Positions 52,617 to 61,112 of a stretch of DNA of 64,000 nt are shown here, piece by piece. The stretch covers positions 62,001 through 126,000 of the forward strand of contig NZ_QUQV01000011.1 of NCBI RefSeq assembly GCF_003400205.1. The letters are read 5' to 3'. The notes under the pieces are model-generated. The model saw only the letters and a list, made by a program, of their open reading frames with translations. It searched no databases and had not been told where the DNA came from. This DNA comes from Bacillus sp. HNG. GTDB lineage: Bacteria > Bacillota > Bacilli > Bacillales > Bacillaceae_L. Position numbers and translations under genes: made by a program. Every line of letters begins with the position of its first letter. The stretch's first letter is position 1.

Positions 52617-53177
52617 ATGTTTAATAAATTGTTTTGTCGTTGAAAGAAAAATGAAACTTCTAAGCAGGAAGAAAAATACCCATCTGGAGAGTTATTACTC
52701 TCTGTCATTCAAAAAGAATACGACTATGAACTCACAAGGAAGTCTACTCTCGAAACAAGATCGGGAATTGTACTGACCCTTTCCCTAAGTATTCTTACCT
52801 TTATCGTTACTAATTTAAAAATGGATAAATTACTATTACTGGACACAGCAAAAGTAGGCATAATTATTTTTATTACATGCTTTATCTTAATTTCAATCAT
52901 TTCTTTTGTTTCATTAATCATTTCTCTGATTCTTCTTATAAAGGTTCTACTAACTTATGAGTATAAGAGATTAGATTTAGATGATTTCAATGAAGAGTAT
53001 GGTGCATATTCTAAAGATATTATTGCGATGGCTCTTACCAAAGAGTATAAAAAAATAGTTACAGAAAACCAAAAGGTGAACAATAATAAGACAAAATTTT
53101 ATAGAAGAGGAATTTATTCAACATTCTCTTTGGTAATATCGTCTTTAATATTGTACATTTTATCGTTGAGTTTATAA
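52617..53177 (+). pseudogene. Membrane protein gene interrupted by one TGA codon
   Basis: ATG 52617 with a strong TTAGGAGAATAAT site opens a 186-codon frame that contains TGA at codon 9 (52641-52643) and then stays open to TAA at 53177. The product beyond the stop has DYELTRKSTLETRSGIVLTL followed by a first membrane segment, a second (about 75-105) and a third at the C-terminus. The ExR-x-GI pattern before the first membrane helix is seen in small bacterial membrane proteins often found near phage-resistance genes. A TGG to TGA change would explain the stop. If translated from the next ATG (52821), 118 residues remain. Confidence 0.65.
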
Positions 53178-53189
53178 GGAGGTGTTAAT

Positions 53190-53378
53190 ATGACTAAAGA
53201 ATCTTTTGGAGATATAGCGAAGAAATTAGCTGGTCAACCAAATAAAAGTACAACATCTAATGAACCAATATTTAAAAGTAAACCATTACACGAAGGAACT
53301 GATTTCTTACCTAAGTTTAAATCAACTACCGAGTTCTTTGAAAGAAACAATTCTAATAAAACAGATTCAAATAACTAA
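53190..53378 (+). CDS. 62-residue hydrophilic protein
   Basis: Small, polar, Lys/Ser/Asn-rich protein, MTKESFGDIAKKLAGQPNKS at the N-terminus; not recognised. An excellent ATAAGGAGGTGTTAAT site lies before the ATG, 12 bases after the membrane gene's stop, so the two are cotranscribed. A terminator follows directly. Probably a small partner of the membrane protein. Confidence 0.6.
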   Translation: MTKESFGDIAKKLAGQPNKSTTSNEPIFKSKPLHEGTDFLPKFKSTTEFFERNNSNKTDSNN

Positions 53379-53380
53379 GA

Positions 53381-53406
53381 GCCGAGTTTTAACACTCGGC
53401 CTTATT
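53381..53406 (+). terminator. Terminator of the membrane/62-aa gene pair
   Basis: Stem GCCGAG / CTCGGC followed by CTTATT; weak T-tract. Confidence 0.65.
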
Positions 53407-53490
53407 AAACTCTTCAAGACTAAGATGATAATTATATTTCGAAAGATCATCGATCACTTTTACCCTTCCCCTAAATAACCTTTAAATTAG

Positions 53491-56400
53491 CTATAGTCGA
53501 AAAAACTTAGCATTTTGCAACTCCTCTATTAACTTATTATAAGACATTACTTTAATCCCTTTCTTATCCTTATAAAGATATGGAGACACCATTTCTTCGT
53601 CAAGGACTATCAGTGGTTTTACGTTCCACTTACCTTTTAGGTTAATGCCAAATGTATTTAAGACTAATTTTATATTTGTTCTAATCCAATCCGTTCTTTT
53701 TAAATGTTTTTCCATTATAGATGGCTTCTTCTTTGTTCCGATAAACATATTGTTTAATTCGTAATTAATTTCATAGGGATTCCTTGCAACAGATAAGTCT
53801 TTACATTCTATTACATAAATTACTTTTTTCTTGGGATTAATCACCAATACATCAATATCCCCTAAGTCACCCTTCACCCCTTCTATTTTTTTATTACCGA
53901 ACTTTTTAACTCGACCTTTTGTAATTACAAAATCAAATGGAATGAATAGACTCTCTATTAAATCGTTAAATCTTTCGCCATTAATATTTTGGTATTTACT
54001 AATTAATCTCTTCATCTTTTCGCTTTTAGCTTTAAGTCTACCACCGAGACATAAATCTATAAGATGTCTTCCACAATAATACAAATGTCTGTTACTCCAA
54101 AGTACATTATCTCCATTTATAATAAAAGGTCTTCTTAAATAGGAAAGCTCTCTATTAAATTTCCATGGGAAAATATCTTCCTTTCGAAAACTATCAGGCG
54201 GTGATAGAAATTTTCTTCTTTCCTTTAAACATAAAATATTTAGCACGTTATTAATTGTTTGTATGTACATACTATATTTGCTTTGAAGTAGATTGTTAAA
54301 CTTTTCTATAGATAAACATTTAACCTCCGGACGAATTTCTCTCCCTATATCCGATACATTTGATATAAAATTAAAAAAGTCATTAAAACTAACACCGAAT
54401 TCAGCATCAACAATATCACTATCAATCTCGTCTTTGTTGCTATGAATCTTATCTTTCCATATAGAGTCATAACTTTCTATTGCATTATTTAAAGTCTCAG
54501 ATGAATGTTGTCTAAAGAATTTCGTACTTGCAGAAAAATATGCATTATCATGTTTTGTTCCAAGTCTCTGAGAAGGCAACATAGAAACCTGTAAATCGGC
54601 TAATTGATAATTAATAAGGTCGCTATTGTTTGCCCATTGAATTAACATTGAAGATAGGGCTATCAATCTATCAAAAATTTCTAAACTAAATACATTCGTA
54701 CCCTCTCTTGGCGGACAAGCACCGACGTATTCTATTAAGAAACGCAAACTAACTGATAACTTATTAAAGTTATTTAAGTCCTCATTTATTTTATCTATCA
54801 TACTTTTTCTATTAGAGAAACAATGAAGAGTAGTTGTTATTGTTATCCTTTTTTCTTCTCGTTTGTGGATTAATGCTTCATAATGAAGCATTAATATCTG
54901 TAGAATATGTTCAGGATCTTTTAACCCACTAATAATTCTTTCTATCTCTGAAAAGAGATAACCGACTACATTGTTAATTACCTCTTTTTGATTTTCTAAT
55001 TTACCGACTCCAAGACCCATTTTTTTACGTAACCATAGCCCAATATTATCTAATATCACGTTTTCATCAGCAGAATCAACAAACCTTAGTTTTGGAAATA
55101 TTCCAGGTTCAAATAATACCGAGATATTGTTCTGATTAAATACAAGTAACTTTTTCTTTGGCCCTAATGGAGAAACTTCATTGAGTAAATTTTCTACTGA
55201 TTTTGATAGACTTGCTCCTGAAAATTCTTCAATTGCTAATAAAATAGTTTTCATTAATTCTCGCTCACCAAAGTTTGTAGAGCCTTCTAAGTTTTTTGAA
55301 AATACATGATGAATATTTACGTATATTTTATTTCCTACAACCTCGAATGAGATTGGACTATTTGTTGTATTTTCTTTTGAAGGATTAACAGGTTCTATCC
55401 ACTGTTCAAATGGGTAGAGATTAACTTTAATTTCGAATATAGCTTCTGCAGAAATTACCCTGTTAATTTCTGCAGAAAATTGCCAGATCCAATATGCTAT
55501 CATATCTACAATTTGGCCATATATTGGATGCATTTGAGAACTTGTAATCCAAACTTTCCAATCATTTCCTTCTACAATGTAAGCTATATTATCGTTTGAA
55601 ATCCTTGGTGGTACAAATATTGGAATTCCACTATCTTCGTAAACCGACACAACTTCTGTTATATCCCTACCGTTTGGTAAAGGAACCCCATGTGGTCTAA
55701 TCATTCTATGGGTTTCTTCTATTAAATCCCTTCCCTCACCAACTGAAAAATAAACAGAATTTGGAGCTACTTCATCAGATAAATAAAAACTCTTGTCGTT
55801 AAACCTATAAATACTATATGTATCTAAAAAGCCCATTGAAAAAACTTTTGAATTATTATTTAAGTTATTATGTGCTTTTGCATACTTATATAGATGAAGT
55901 GGATCCCCTCCCTCTAAGAAAGCAACTATTTCTAAATCGCTAACTGACATCAAAAGGTGAGTTTCATCTACCAGTCTATTTAATCCTAAGGACATAGATC
56001 TACCAGCAGGCTGTAGTAATATTAATGTAAAGACATCTTTTAGACTTGGATTTTTCTCTTTAAGATGTTTTTTTACTTCTAAAGCTCTTCTTTCGAAATA
56101 TTGATCAAATTGAATGTTTCCGTCATACACTATACTTGGATCATAGTTTTCAAAATCATCAGTATGCATTTGAACATACATTAATTTATCGCTATCAAAA
56201 GTAAACATTCTCTCCTCAAAAAACGGCTTCTCCTCATTTGAAAAAGGAGGCAACATATTTTTTGCCTTTTTAATACCCATCCTGTTAAGTAAGTCATCGG
56301 TTGTAGACCATAATTTCCTTTTAAAACTATTTTCCAATTCATCTACAAAACCATGCTTTAAAGCGATTTTTATTAGTGCGTGTCTAAGTGTACCTAACAA

Positions 56401-57132
56401 ATCACAAGGCATCGAAACTACAATTTTGTTTTCATGTCGTAAAAATGGCTTTTGATGTAATAAATGATTGTCTTTTGAATATTCATTGAAATCTACATCA
56501 CCAAAATGTATAAGGAACTCTTCAATACATTGAATGTCAGCTTCTTTTTCATTTAATAAACTTTCAATTTCTTCTATATTTAAAGTCACTGCTTTTTTTA
56601 GTTCCACTTCAATTTTTGGATGTGGTAACTGGATTTCTTTTTGAACTACTTTACTTTCAACTCCATAATTTAAACTCGCCTTTTCAGCCATGGTATTACT
56701 TATAACTAAAAATAAAGTAGCAACATTGTAAGCCTCTTTGTAGAAATCCTCATATTCTGGTTTGTATTCACTGAGAAAAATTGACTTTAATAAATGTTTT
56801 AAAATGAATGTACCTTGCTCTGTAATTCCAGGAAAAACAGTATAACTCCCCCCAAAAAATGCAATAGATTCTGTAAACATCTGTTCAAATGGATCTTCAT
56901 ATACTGAAACACCATCGAGACCGTATAAACTCCCGTTATAAATAGACTTTATTCGAGACTTTGAAATGTTGGGTTTTTTCTCTATATATTCACAAGAACA
57001 AATAGTAAATGCCATTGCCTCAAACCTCATAAGTTTGTTTGCATTCATTGGCATTAACTGGCATGCTGAATTTATAATTAGTAAACTGAATACATCATAA
57101 TTTTCTATTGTCGCTTTTAATTTTTGAAACAT
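53491..57132 (-). CDS. 1213-residue protein with C-terminal PD-(D/E)XK nuclease domain
   Basis: A very large protein without a family I can name. Residues 1-1040 show no Walker, helicase or methylase motif and no membrane span; they are mixed alpha/beta with many aromatic residues. From about 1045 a restriction-endonuclease fold is visible: ERFNDLIESLF, then GDLGDIDVLVINPKKKVIYV and IECKDLS, giving the D...ExK core with Glu near 1105. This resembles NERD or Mrr-like DNA-cleaving domains. ATG 57132 is set by AAAGGTGATTAT. Single gene flanked by opposed genes. A defence effector role is inferred. Confidence 0.8.
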   Translation of the reverse strand: MFQKLKATIENYDVFSLLIINSACQLMPMNANKLMRFEAMAFTICSCEYIEKKPNISKSRIKSIYNGSLYGLDGVSVYEDPFEQMFTESIAFFGGSYTVFPGITEQGTFILKHLLKSIFLSEYKPEYEDFYKEAYNVATLFLVISNTMAEKASLNYGVESKVVQKEIQLPHPKIEVELKKAVTLNIEEIESLLNEKEADIQCIEEFLIHFGDVDFNEYSKDNHLLHQKPFLRHENKIVVSMPCDLLGTLRHALIKIALKHGFVDELENSFKRKLWSTTDDLLNRMGIKKAKNMLPPFSNEEKPFFEERMFTFDSDKLMYVQMHTDDFENYDPSIVYDGNIQFDQYFERRALEVKKHLKEKNPSLKDVFTLILLQPAGRSMSLGLNRLVDETHLLMSVSDLEIVAFLEGGDPLHLYKYAKAHNNLNNNSKVFSMGFLDTYSIYRFNDKSFYLSDEVAPNSVYFSVGEGRDLIEETHRMIRPHGVPLPNGRDITEVVSVYEDSGIPIFVPPRISNDNIAYIVEGNDWKVWITSSQMHPIYGQIVDMIAYWIWQFSAEINRVISAEAIFEIKVNLYPFEQWIEPVNPSKENTTNSPISFEVVGNKIYVNIHHVFSKNLEGSTNFGERELMKTILLAIEEFSGASLSKSVENLLNEVSPLGPKKKLLVFNQNNISVLFEPGIFPKLRFVDSADENVILDNIGLWLRKKMGLGVGKLENQKEVINNVVGYLFSEIERIISGLKDPEHILQILMLHYEALIHKREEKRITITTTLHCFSNRKSMIDKINEDLNNFNKLSVSLRFLIEYVGACPPREGTNVFSLEIFDRLIALSSMLIQWANNSDLINYQLADLQVSMLPSQRLGTKHDNAYFSASTKFFRQHSSETLNNAIESYDSIWKDKIHSNKDEIDSDIVDAEFGVSFNDFFNFISNVSDIGREIRPEVKCLSIEKFNNLLQSKYSMYIQTINNVLNILCLKERRKFLSPPDSFRKEDIFPWKFNRELSYLRRPFIINGDNVLWSNRHLYYCGRHLIDLCLGGRLKAKSEKMKRLISKYQNINGERFNDLIESLFIPFDFVITKGRVKKFGNKKIEGVKGDLGDIDVLVINPKKKVIYVIECKDLSVARNPYEINYELNNMFIGTKKKPSIMEKHLKRTDWIRTNIKLVLNTFGINLKGKWNVKPLIVLDEEMVSPYLYKDKKGIKVMSYNKLIEELQNAKFFRL

Positions 57133-57591
57133 ATAATCACCTTTCATTAGGAACAATTAATTGTTTAAAAATCTTGAAAATTAAGCACTGACCCCATCTA
57201 AAATAATCGGGCAAGTGCTTATAATATCAGTTAAACATTATTTGGTAATTAACTTTATGGTATCATATTTATTAGACAAACTTCACTTAAACCCCACAAA
57301 TTTTTACATTTTTTTCTGATATTTCATTATGCGAAAAGGAATAAATGTAGTTATTTTCGGACATTTCTTTCCTTCAACATTTAATAACTAATAAAAGGCT
57401 CACTATTAATTCTTATATCAGATGTGTAATACAAATTAAAAAATAAAAAGATCCAGATATATACCATCTGGATCAAGTAATTATGACTGAAATAAATTAA
57501 TGGTGAAAAGGTTACTTTTCACCATTAACTTTGATAAAGTAATTTATTTATGTTTTCCCATAATCCATATATCTGGAATTTTTTCTAAATT
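57133..57591. other. Intergenic region with several hairpins
   Basis: No gene seen. AAGCACT...AGTGCTT spans 57182-57220 and contains a GACCCC block like the family B hairpins. AATGGTGAAAAG / CTTTTCACCATT lies at 57499-57526. The terminator of the next gene is listed separately. Confidence 0.5.
57440..57474 (-). terminator. Terminator of the coiled-coil membrane protein gene
   Basis: Perfect stem GATCCAGAT / ATCTGGATC followed on the minus strand by TTTTTATTTTTT. Confidence 0.8.
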
Positions 57592-58575
57592 CTACCTTCT
57601 CCAATATCCTCCTCCCTCTTCCTTTGATAAATTCACCTCAGTGTCCCCGTCTCCATCAATCCATATTTCAGATCCGTCTGGTAAAGTGCGGATGTGAGGA
57701 TCTACAAATTCTAAACCTTCGCTTGAAAATTCAAGAGAATTTAAAGCATCTAAATTCATTCCCTCTAACGCATCTACCGCTTCCGCAATTGCTCCTATAC
57801 CTAAGAATCCTACCCCTAACATTAATCCACTTTTTACTACTTTTTGAGGATCTTCATTTATGATACCTTTTGCAAAATTAAAGCTGTGTCGAATTGGAGC
57901 AGTCAAAATAGCAAAACTACCATCAATAATCTTATCTTCAAGTGTCGATTTTTTTATTTGTTCATGTTTCCTTATCTCCACGTCACATTTGTTTATTTCT
58001 GCAAAAATGCTATTCTTTATTTTTTGACAATGAAGTTCGATACTTTTAAGATAAGATAGCCTATGATTATATATCTTCTTAAAATTTTTCTCATAACCAA
58101 ATTTTTCAGATTCACTTTTAATGATTGCCATTGTCTTAGTAGCATTTTCCTCTTGGTGATTATAATAGTTTATCGCATCATAAAGAGATTGTTTAAACCA
58201 TATTATTTTTTTTATTTGTCTAAGTGCATCTCCCTTAATTCGCAAGTAATCACTTTTATAGTAACCAAATCCCTCTGGTTCCGAATTTGAATCATTCTTT
58301 GTAAGTGTATAGTTCATAAATGCCTTGGCTTTAATATCAATATAATTAAAGTAGGTTGTATACGTTTTATCCATTTTTATGTATATTTTCTGTAAGTGGG
58401 ATATTTTAGTAGTTGAGTATTGTTCATTTTTGTAATATCTATTTACTTTTCTTTTATAGTAGGATCTGACCTGGAATTTTTTTATAGTATGTATAGTTCC
58501 GATAAAAAAAACAATGAACAATACAGCAAATAAACTTATTATATAAAAAAGTTCTTTTGATGATAGATTAGCCAA
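57592..58575 (-). CDS. Membrane/coiled-coil protein with GDGDT-GGGYWR tail
   Basis: The 327-residue protein has one N-terminal membrane segment (about 9-30), a long Lys-rich helical region, a hydrophobic stretch LMLGVGFLGIGAIAEAVDAL near 255-275 and a C-terminal tail HIRTLPDGSEIWIDGDGDTE followed by GGGYWRR. Tails of the form DGDGDT...GGGY occur at the C-termini of diverse proteins of Bacillus and phages; the function is unknown. The start is TTG 58575 behind AGGTAGGG. It may anchor or export something; no enzyme motif is seen. Confidence 0.65.
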   Translation of the reverse strand: MANLSSKELFYIISLFAVLFIVFFIGTIHTIKKFQVRSYYKRKVNRYYKNEQYSTTKISHLQKIYIKMDKTYTTYFNYIDIKAKAFMNYTLTKNDSNSEPEGFGYYKSDYLRIKGDALRQIKKIIWFKQSLYDAINYYNHQEENATKTMAIIKSESEKFGYEKNFKKIYNHRLSYLKSIELHCQKIKNSIFAEINKCDVEIRKHEQIKKSTLEDKIIDGSFAILTAPIRHSFNFAKGIINEDPQKVVKSGLMLGVGFLGIGAIAEAVDALEGMNLDALNSLEFSSEGLEFVDPHIRTLPDGSEIWIDGDGDTEVNLSKEEGGGYWRR

Positions 58576-59093
58576 TTATTTTTCCCTACCTCTCCATAGC
58601 TAAATATTTTATGAGACTATTAATAATTTCCTCCATAAGAGTATCATATTCCAACAATATCTATCAAAGAAATATAAAAAAGATAGGGTTATTTGTGAGG
58701 CTATTTCAAGATGCAAAAGGGTTGAGAAATACGGAGGAGATTTAGATTTCCATTATAAGCAAGATAAGGGACTCTCTTTACTAAATAAACTTTCCTACAG
58801 CAAGAGAGTTGCTGAATTATCAGAGAACCAAGGCATTCGAGATCTATAAAATGAAAGCAAAGGGTATATACCCATCTATGAAAAGTACAATATCGCTCTA
58901 CAGAGATATTACTTAATTCTTGGAATACCAAAATAATAAATATTAATTTCGATAAACCAGTAAGTTTAGGCAGGCACTCGATGTCTGCTTTCTTATTACA
59001 TGTTTACTTTTCCCGATTGTGTCAAGTCTACTGGTGTGGGATAAACTTCGTCTACCTTTACCTCCCGCTATAATCATTCGATTGAGGGTTTGA
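58576..59093. other. Region with degraded coding sequence only
   Basis: Apart from the plus-strand remnant at about 58618-58937 there is no supported gene. No terminator or promoter stands out. Confidence 0.4.
58618..58937 (+). pseudogene. Decayed coding remnant of unknown family
   Basis: One frame reads FLHKSIIFQQYLSKKYKKDR, VICEAISRCKRVEKYGGDLD and KLSYSKRVAELSENQGIRDL before a stop. The next frame continues MKAKGIYPSMKSTISLYRDI and a third ends LGIPK. The continuity of protein-like sequence across frames indicates a gene broken by two indels. Family not recognised. Confidence 0.45.
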
Positions 59094-59693
59094 TTAATAT
59101 TTATCTTTTTGCTCGCCATATATTTTTATGTGGCTTTTGTTTGGCACTTCTCGAAAAGTATGATATGGTGTTTTTTTCTTCTTTTTATTAATAGGATACC
59201 CCAATTCTTTTAAAATCTCGTCTATCCGTAATTCATAATGTGTATATTTTTCATTATTTATTGATGCAAGTTTAATCTTCTTTTTAAGTTACGTTAATTC
59301 TTCATGTAATTCAGTCTTATTATTTTTTTGGTTGATTAAATTCTTACACTTTTTAATTTCATCTTCCGATACCTTAGCAATCTCTTTTAATAGATTCTCC
59401 TTATATACTTTGTGTAACTTTCTGACCATTACAACTGATTTATATTTCAATCCTTTTGGTTGACCAATATACACTGTATCTTTCCCTTGCTTCTCAGGTA
59501 ACTTAATCTGATTTCTTCTATGTTTTCCTCGATTTATTTTTTCCACATTAGCCCTATAATGAATACTGGAGATTTCTTCACTATTCGCTTTTCTTAGTTG
59601 TGCAAGTATAAAATAATCCTCTAAAACCTCTAAACAAAGAGCTGGTACAACCTTTTGATCTTTAGTCTTAATTAAATAAATAGAGCTTTTCAT
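59094..59693 (-). pseudogene. MazF/PemK-like gene interrupted by an in-frame TAA
   Basis: The first 134 codons (59289-59693) resemble a divergent PemK/MazF-type fold: IYLIKTKDQKVVPALCLEVL at the N-terminus and KYKSVVMVRKLHKVYKENLL later. After TAA at 59289 the same frame stays open for 64 codons (LASINNEKYTHYELRIDEIL onward, ending YGEQKDKY). The lysine-rich coding character continues, so the natural product was probably about 199 residues. GGGGGTGGTTGA precedes the ATG. The 134-residue form might still be made. Family assignment is tentative. Confidence 0.5.
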
Positions 59694-60016
59694 TCAACCA
59701 CCCCCAACTCGAATATTCTTACCAGTATACTAAATTAATTTAATTTTACCATTATTTTTAAAATCAGTCCCGAATTCATTCAACTGGTCGTCTATTCCAT
59801 AAGGTGTGAAAATAATGATACATCCTAAAATCACAATTTAATACTTTTGGTATATCTCACTATAGAAGTTTCGAATCCTATGATTTTGCGACACAATACC
59901 TGTACGATTTGAAGCATTTAAAATTAATTGTTCTAACACATTTTCCCCCGCTAATAATGTTACTGTTATAATAGTTTTATATCCCACTAACCAAATTTCA
60001 AGAAAGGAAGAGTTAG
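59694..60016. other. Divergent intergenic region
   Basis: Between the MazF-like and cyclase-like genes. GTTATAAT at 59965-59972 is a possible -10 for the cyclase gene; no clear -35. A minus-strand frame here lacks a ribosome site. Confidence 0.35.
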
Positions 60017-60865
60017 ATGAAATATGAATATGAAGACCGTGCAATAGCATTTTTAGATTTTCTTGGATTTAGGAATATTGTTTCCAAGACTATCGTTTCT
60101 GCCAACGAGCGTATTAACCTATTATCAACACTACAAAATATCGCTAATTCCCTTACAGTAAATCCAAGTCAAGAAGAAGAGGAAGAATTCTTTAGAAAAT
60201 ATGAGGAGAGTTCAGGGAGTAAACTTGACGATCCAGAAGATATTATGAGGAATCATCCAATGTTAAACGATCCTAAATTTATTGAAACAGTAAATTATTT
60301 TGGAGATGATGAAGATACAGATCTCTCAACCATTGATAGAAAAGTCACAATTTTTTCGGATAGTATTATCATATCCTATCCAATTGATAGAATGTATGCA
60401 TTATTATTTGAAATTCAGCATGTAGCACAGGTGCTTTCAACATGTGGGTATATGGTTAGAGGTGGCATCACATTTGGCAAACTTTATCACAGTGAAAGTA
60501 TTGTCGTTGGACCTGCAATGATAGAAGCCTATGATTTAGAAAGTTCTGAAGCCGATACTCCAAGGATAATTTTAAACAAAGAATATCTGAATAAAGCGTC
60601 AGAATATAATGACCAATATAAGTTATATGTTGATTTCATGAAGTCAATTAAATTAGATGAAGACGGTTATAACTTTATTGATTTTACTGTACTGGCCGCA
60701 CCTGGCTCATTTAATATATTAGGCGAAAGAATCAATAAAGATTTAGAAGAAATTGCAATTAAGTTAGAAGATAGTGGTAACTCTGCTGAATCAATTAAAA
60801 AGTTAAATAACTTAAAAGAAAAAAATGAATGGGCAAAACGGTTAATTGAACCACTCCTAACTTAA
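60017..60865 (+). CDS. Class III nucleotide-cyclase-like protein
   Basis: The 282-residue protein has a class III cyclase-like palm pattern. AIAFLDFLGFRN has Asp14 where the first metal Asp of FxDIxGF lies, IFSDSIIIS has Asp115 in the place of the second, and RGGITFG (from Arg148) then GPAMIEAYDLES match the RxGIxxG and dimer-arm region. A long acidic insert (about 45-105) separates the two Asp motifs. This layout suggests synthesis of a cyclic nucleotide, as in Pycsar-type anti-phage cyclases. No effector gene is adjacent, so it may be an orphan. ATG follows AGGAAGAGTTAG. Confidence 0.7.
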   Translation: MKYEYEDRAIAFLDFLGFRNIVSKTIVSANERINLLSTLQNIANSLTVNPSQEEEEEFFRKYEESSGSKLDDPEDIMRNHPMLNDPKFIETVNYFGDDEDTDLSTIDRKVTIFSDSIIISYPIDRMYALLFEIQHVAQVLSTCGYMVRGGITFGKLYHSESIVVGPAMIEAYDLESSEADTPRIILNKEYLNKASEYNDQYKLYVDFMKSIKLDEDGYNFIDFTVLAAPGSFNILGERINKDLEEIAIKLEDSGNSAESIKKLNNLKEKNEWAKRLIEPLLT

Positions 60866-60869
60866 CCTT

Positions 60870-60913
60870 TAAAAAGGATTTTTTTATCCCTAAGCTAAAA
60901 AAATCCTTTTTTC
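60870..60913 (+). terminator. Terminator of the cyclase-like gene
   Basis: Stem AAAAAGGATTTTTTT / AAAAAAATCCTTTTTT directly after the stop codon. Confidence 0.85.
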
Positions 60914-61112
60914 ATAATTCTTAGTTATGAAGTCAGTTGTAAATTTCACCAGAAATAAGAATGAGAGTTCACATCATTTTGAAAGAAAACAAGCGATTCT
61001 AAACTTTATACATAACTTTTATAACCGATTTAATAAGAGTTTTGTAAATCTACTTTACAATTTAACAGGAAATGAAAAAATGTAGGTTACTTGAAGGATC
61101 TGCCTGTATTTT

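Noticed and set aside
52641-52643. TGA as a selenocysteine codon
   Set aside because: No stem-loop resembling a SECIS element follows and the position does not sit in a redox motif; nonsense mutation is simpler.
52591-52776. 61-codon plus-strand frame over the start of the interrupted membrane gene
   Set aside because: The other frame has the ribosome site and continues into the membrane protein.
58701-58931. 76-codon minus-strand frame
   Set aside because: It is antisense to a protein-like plus-strand remnant and lacks a ribosome site.
59838-60050. 70-codon minus-strand frame between the MazF-like and cyclase-like genes
   Set aside because: It runs antisense into the cyclase start, has no ribosome site and no recognisable motif, although its C-terminal part is protein-like.
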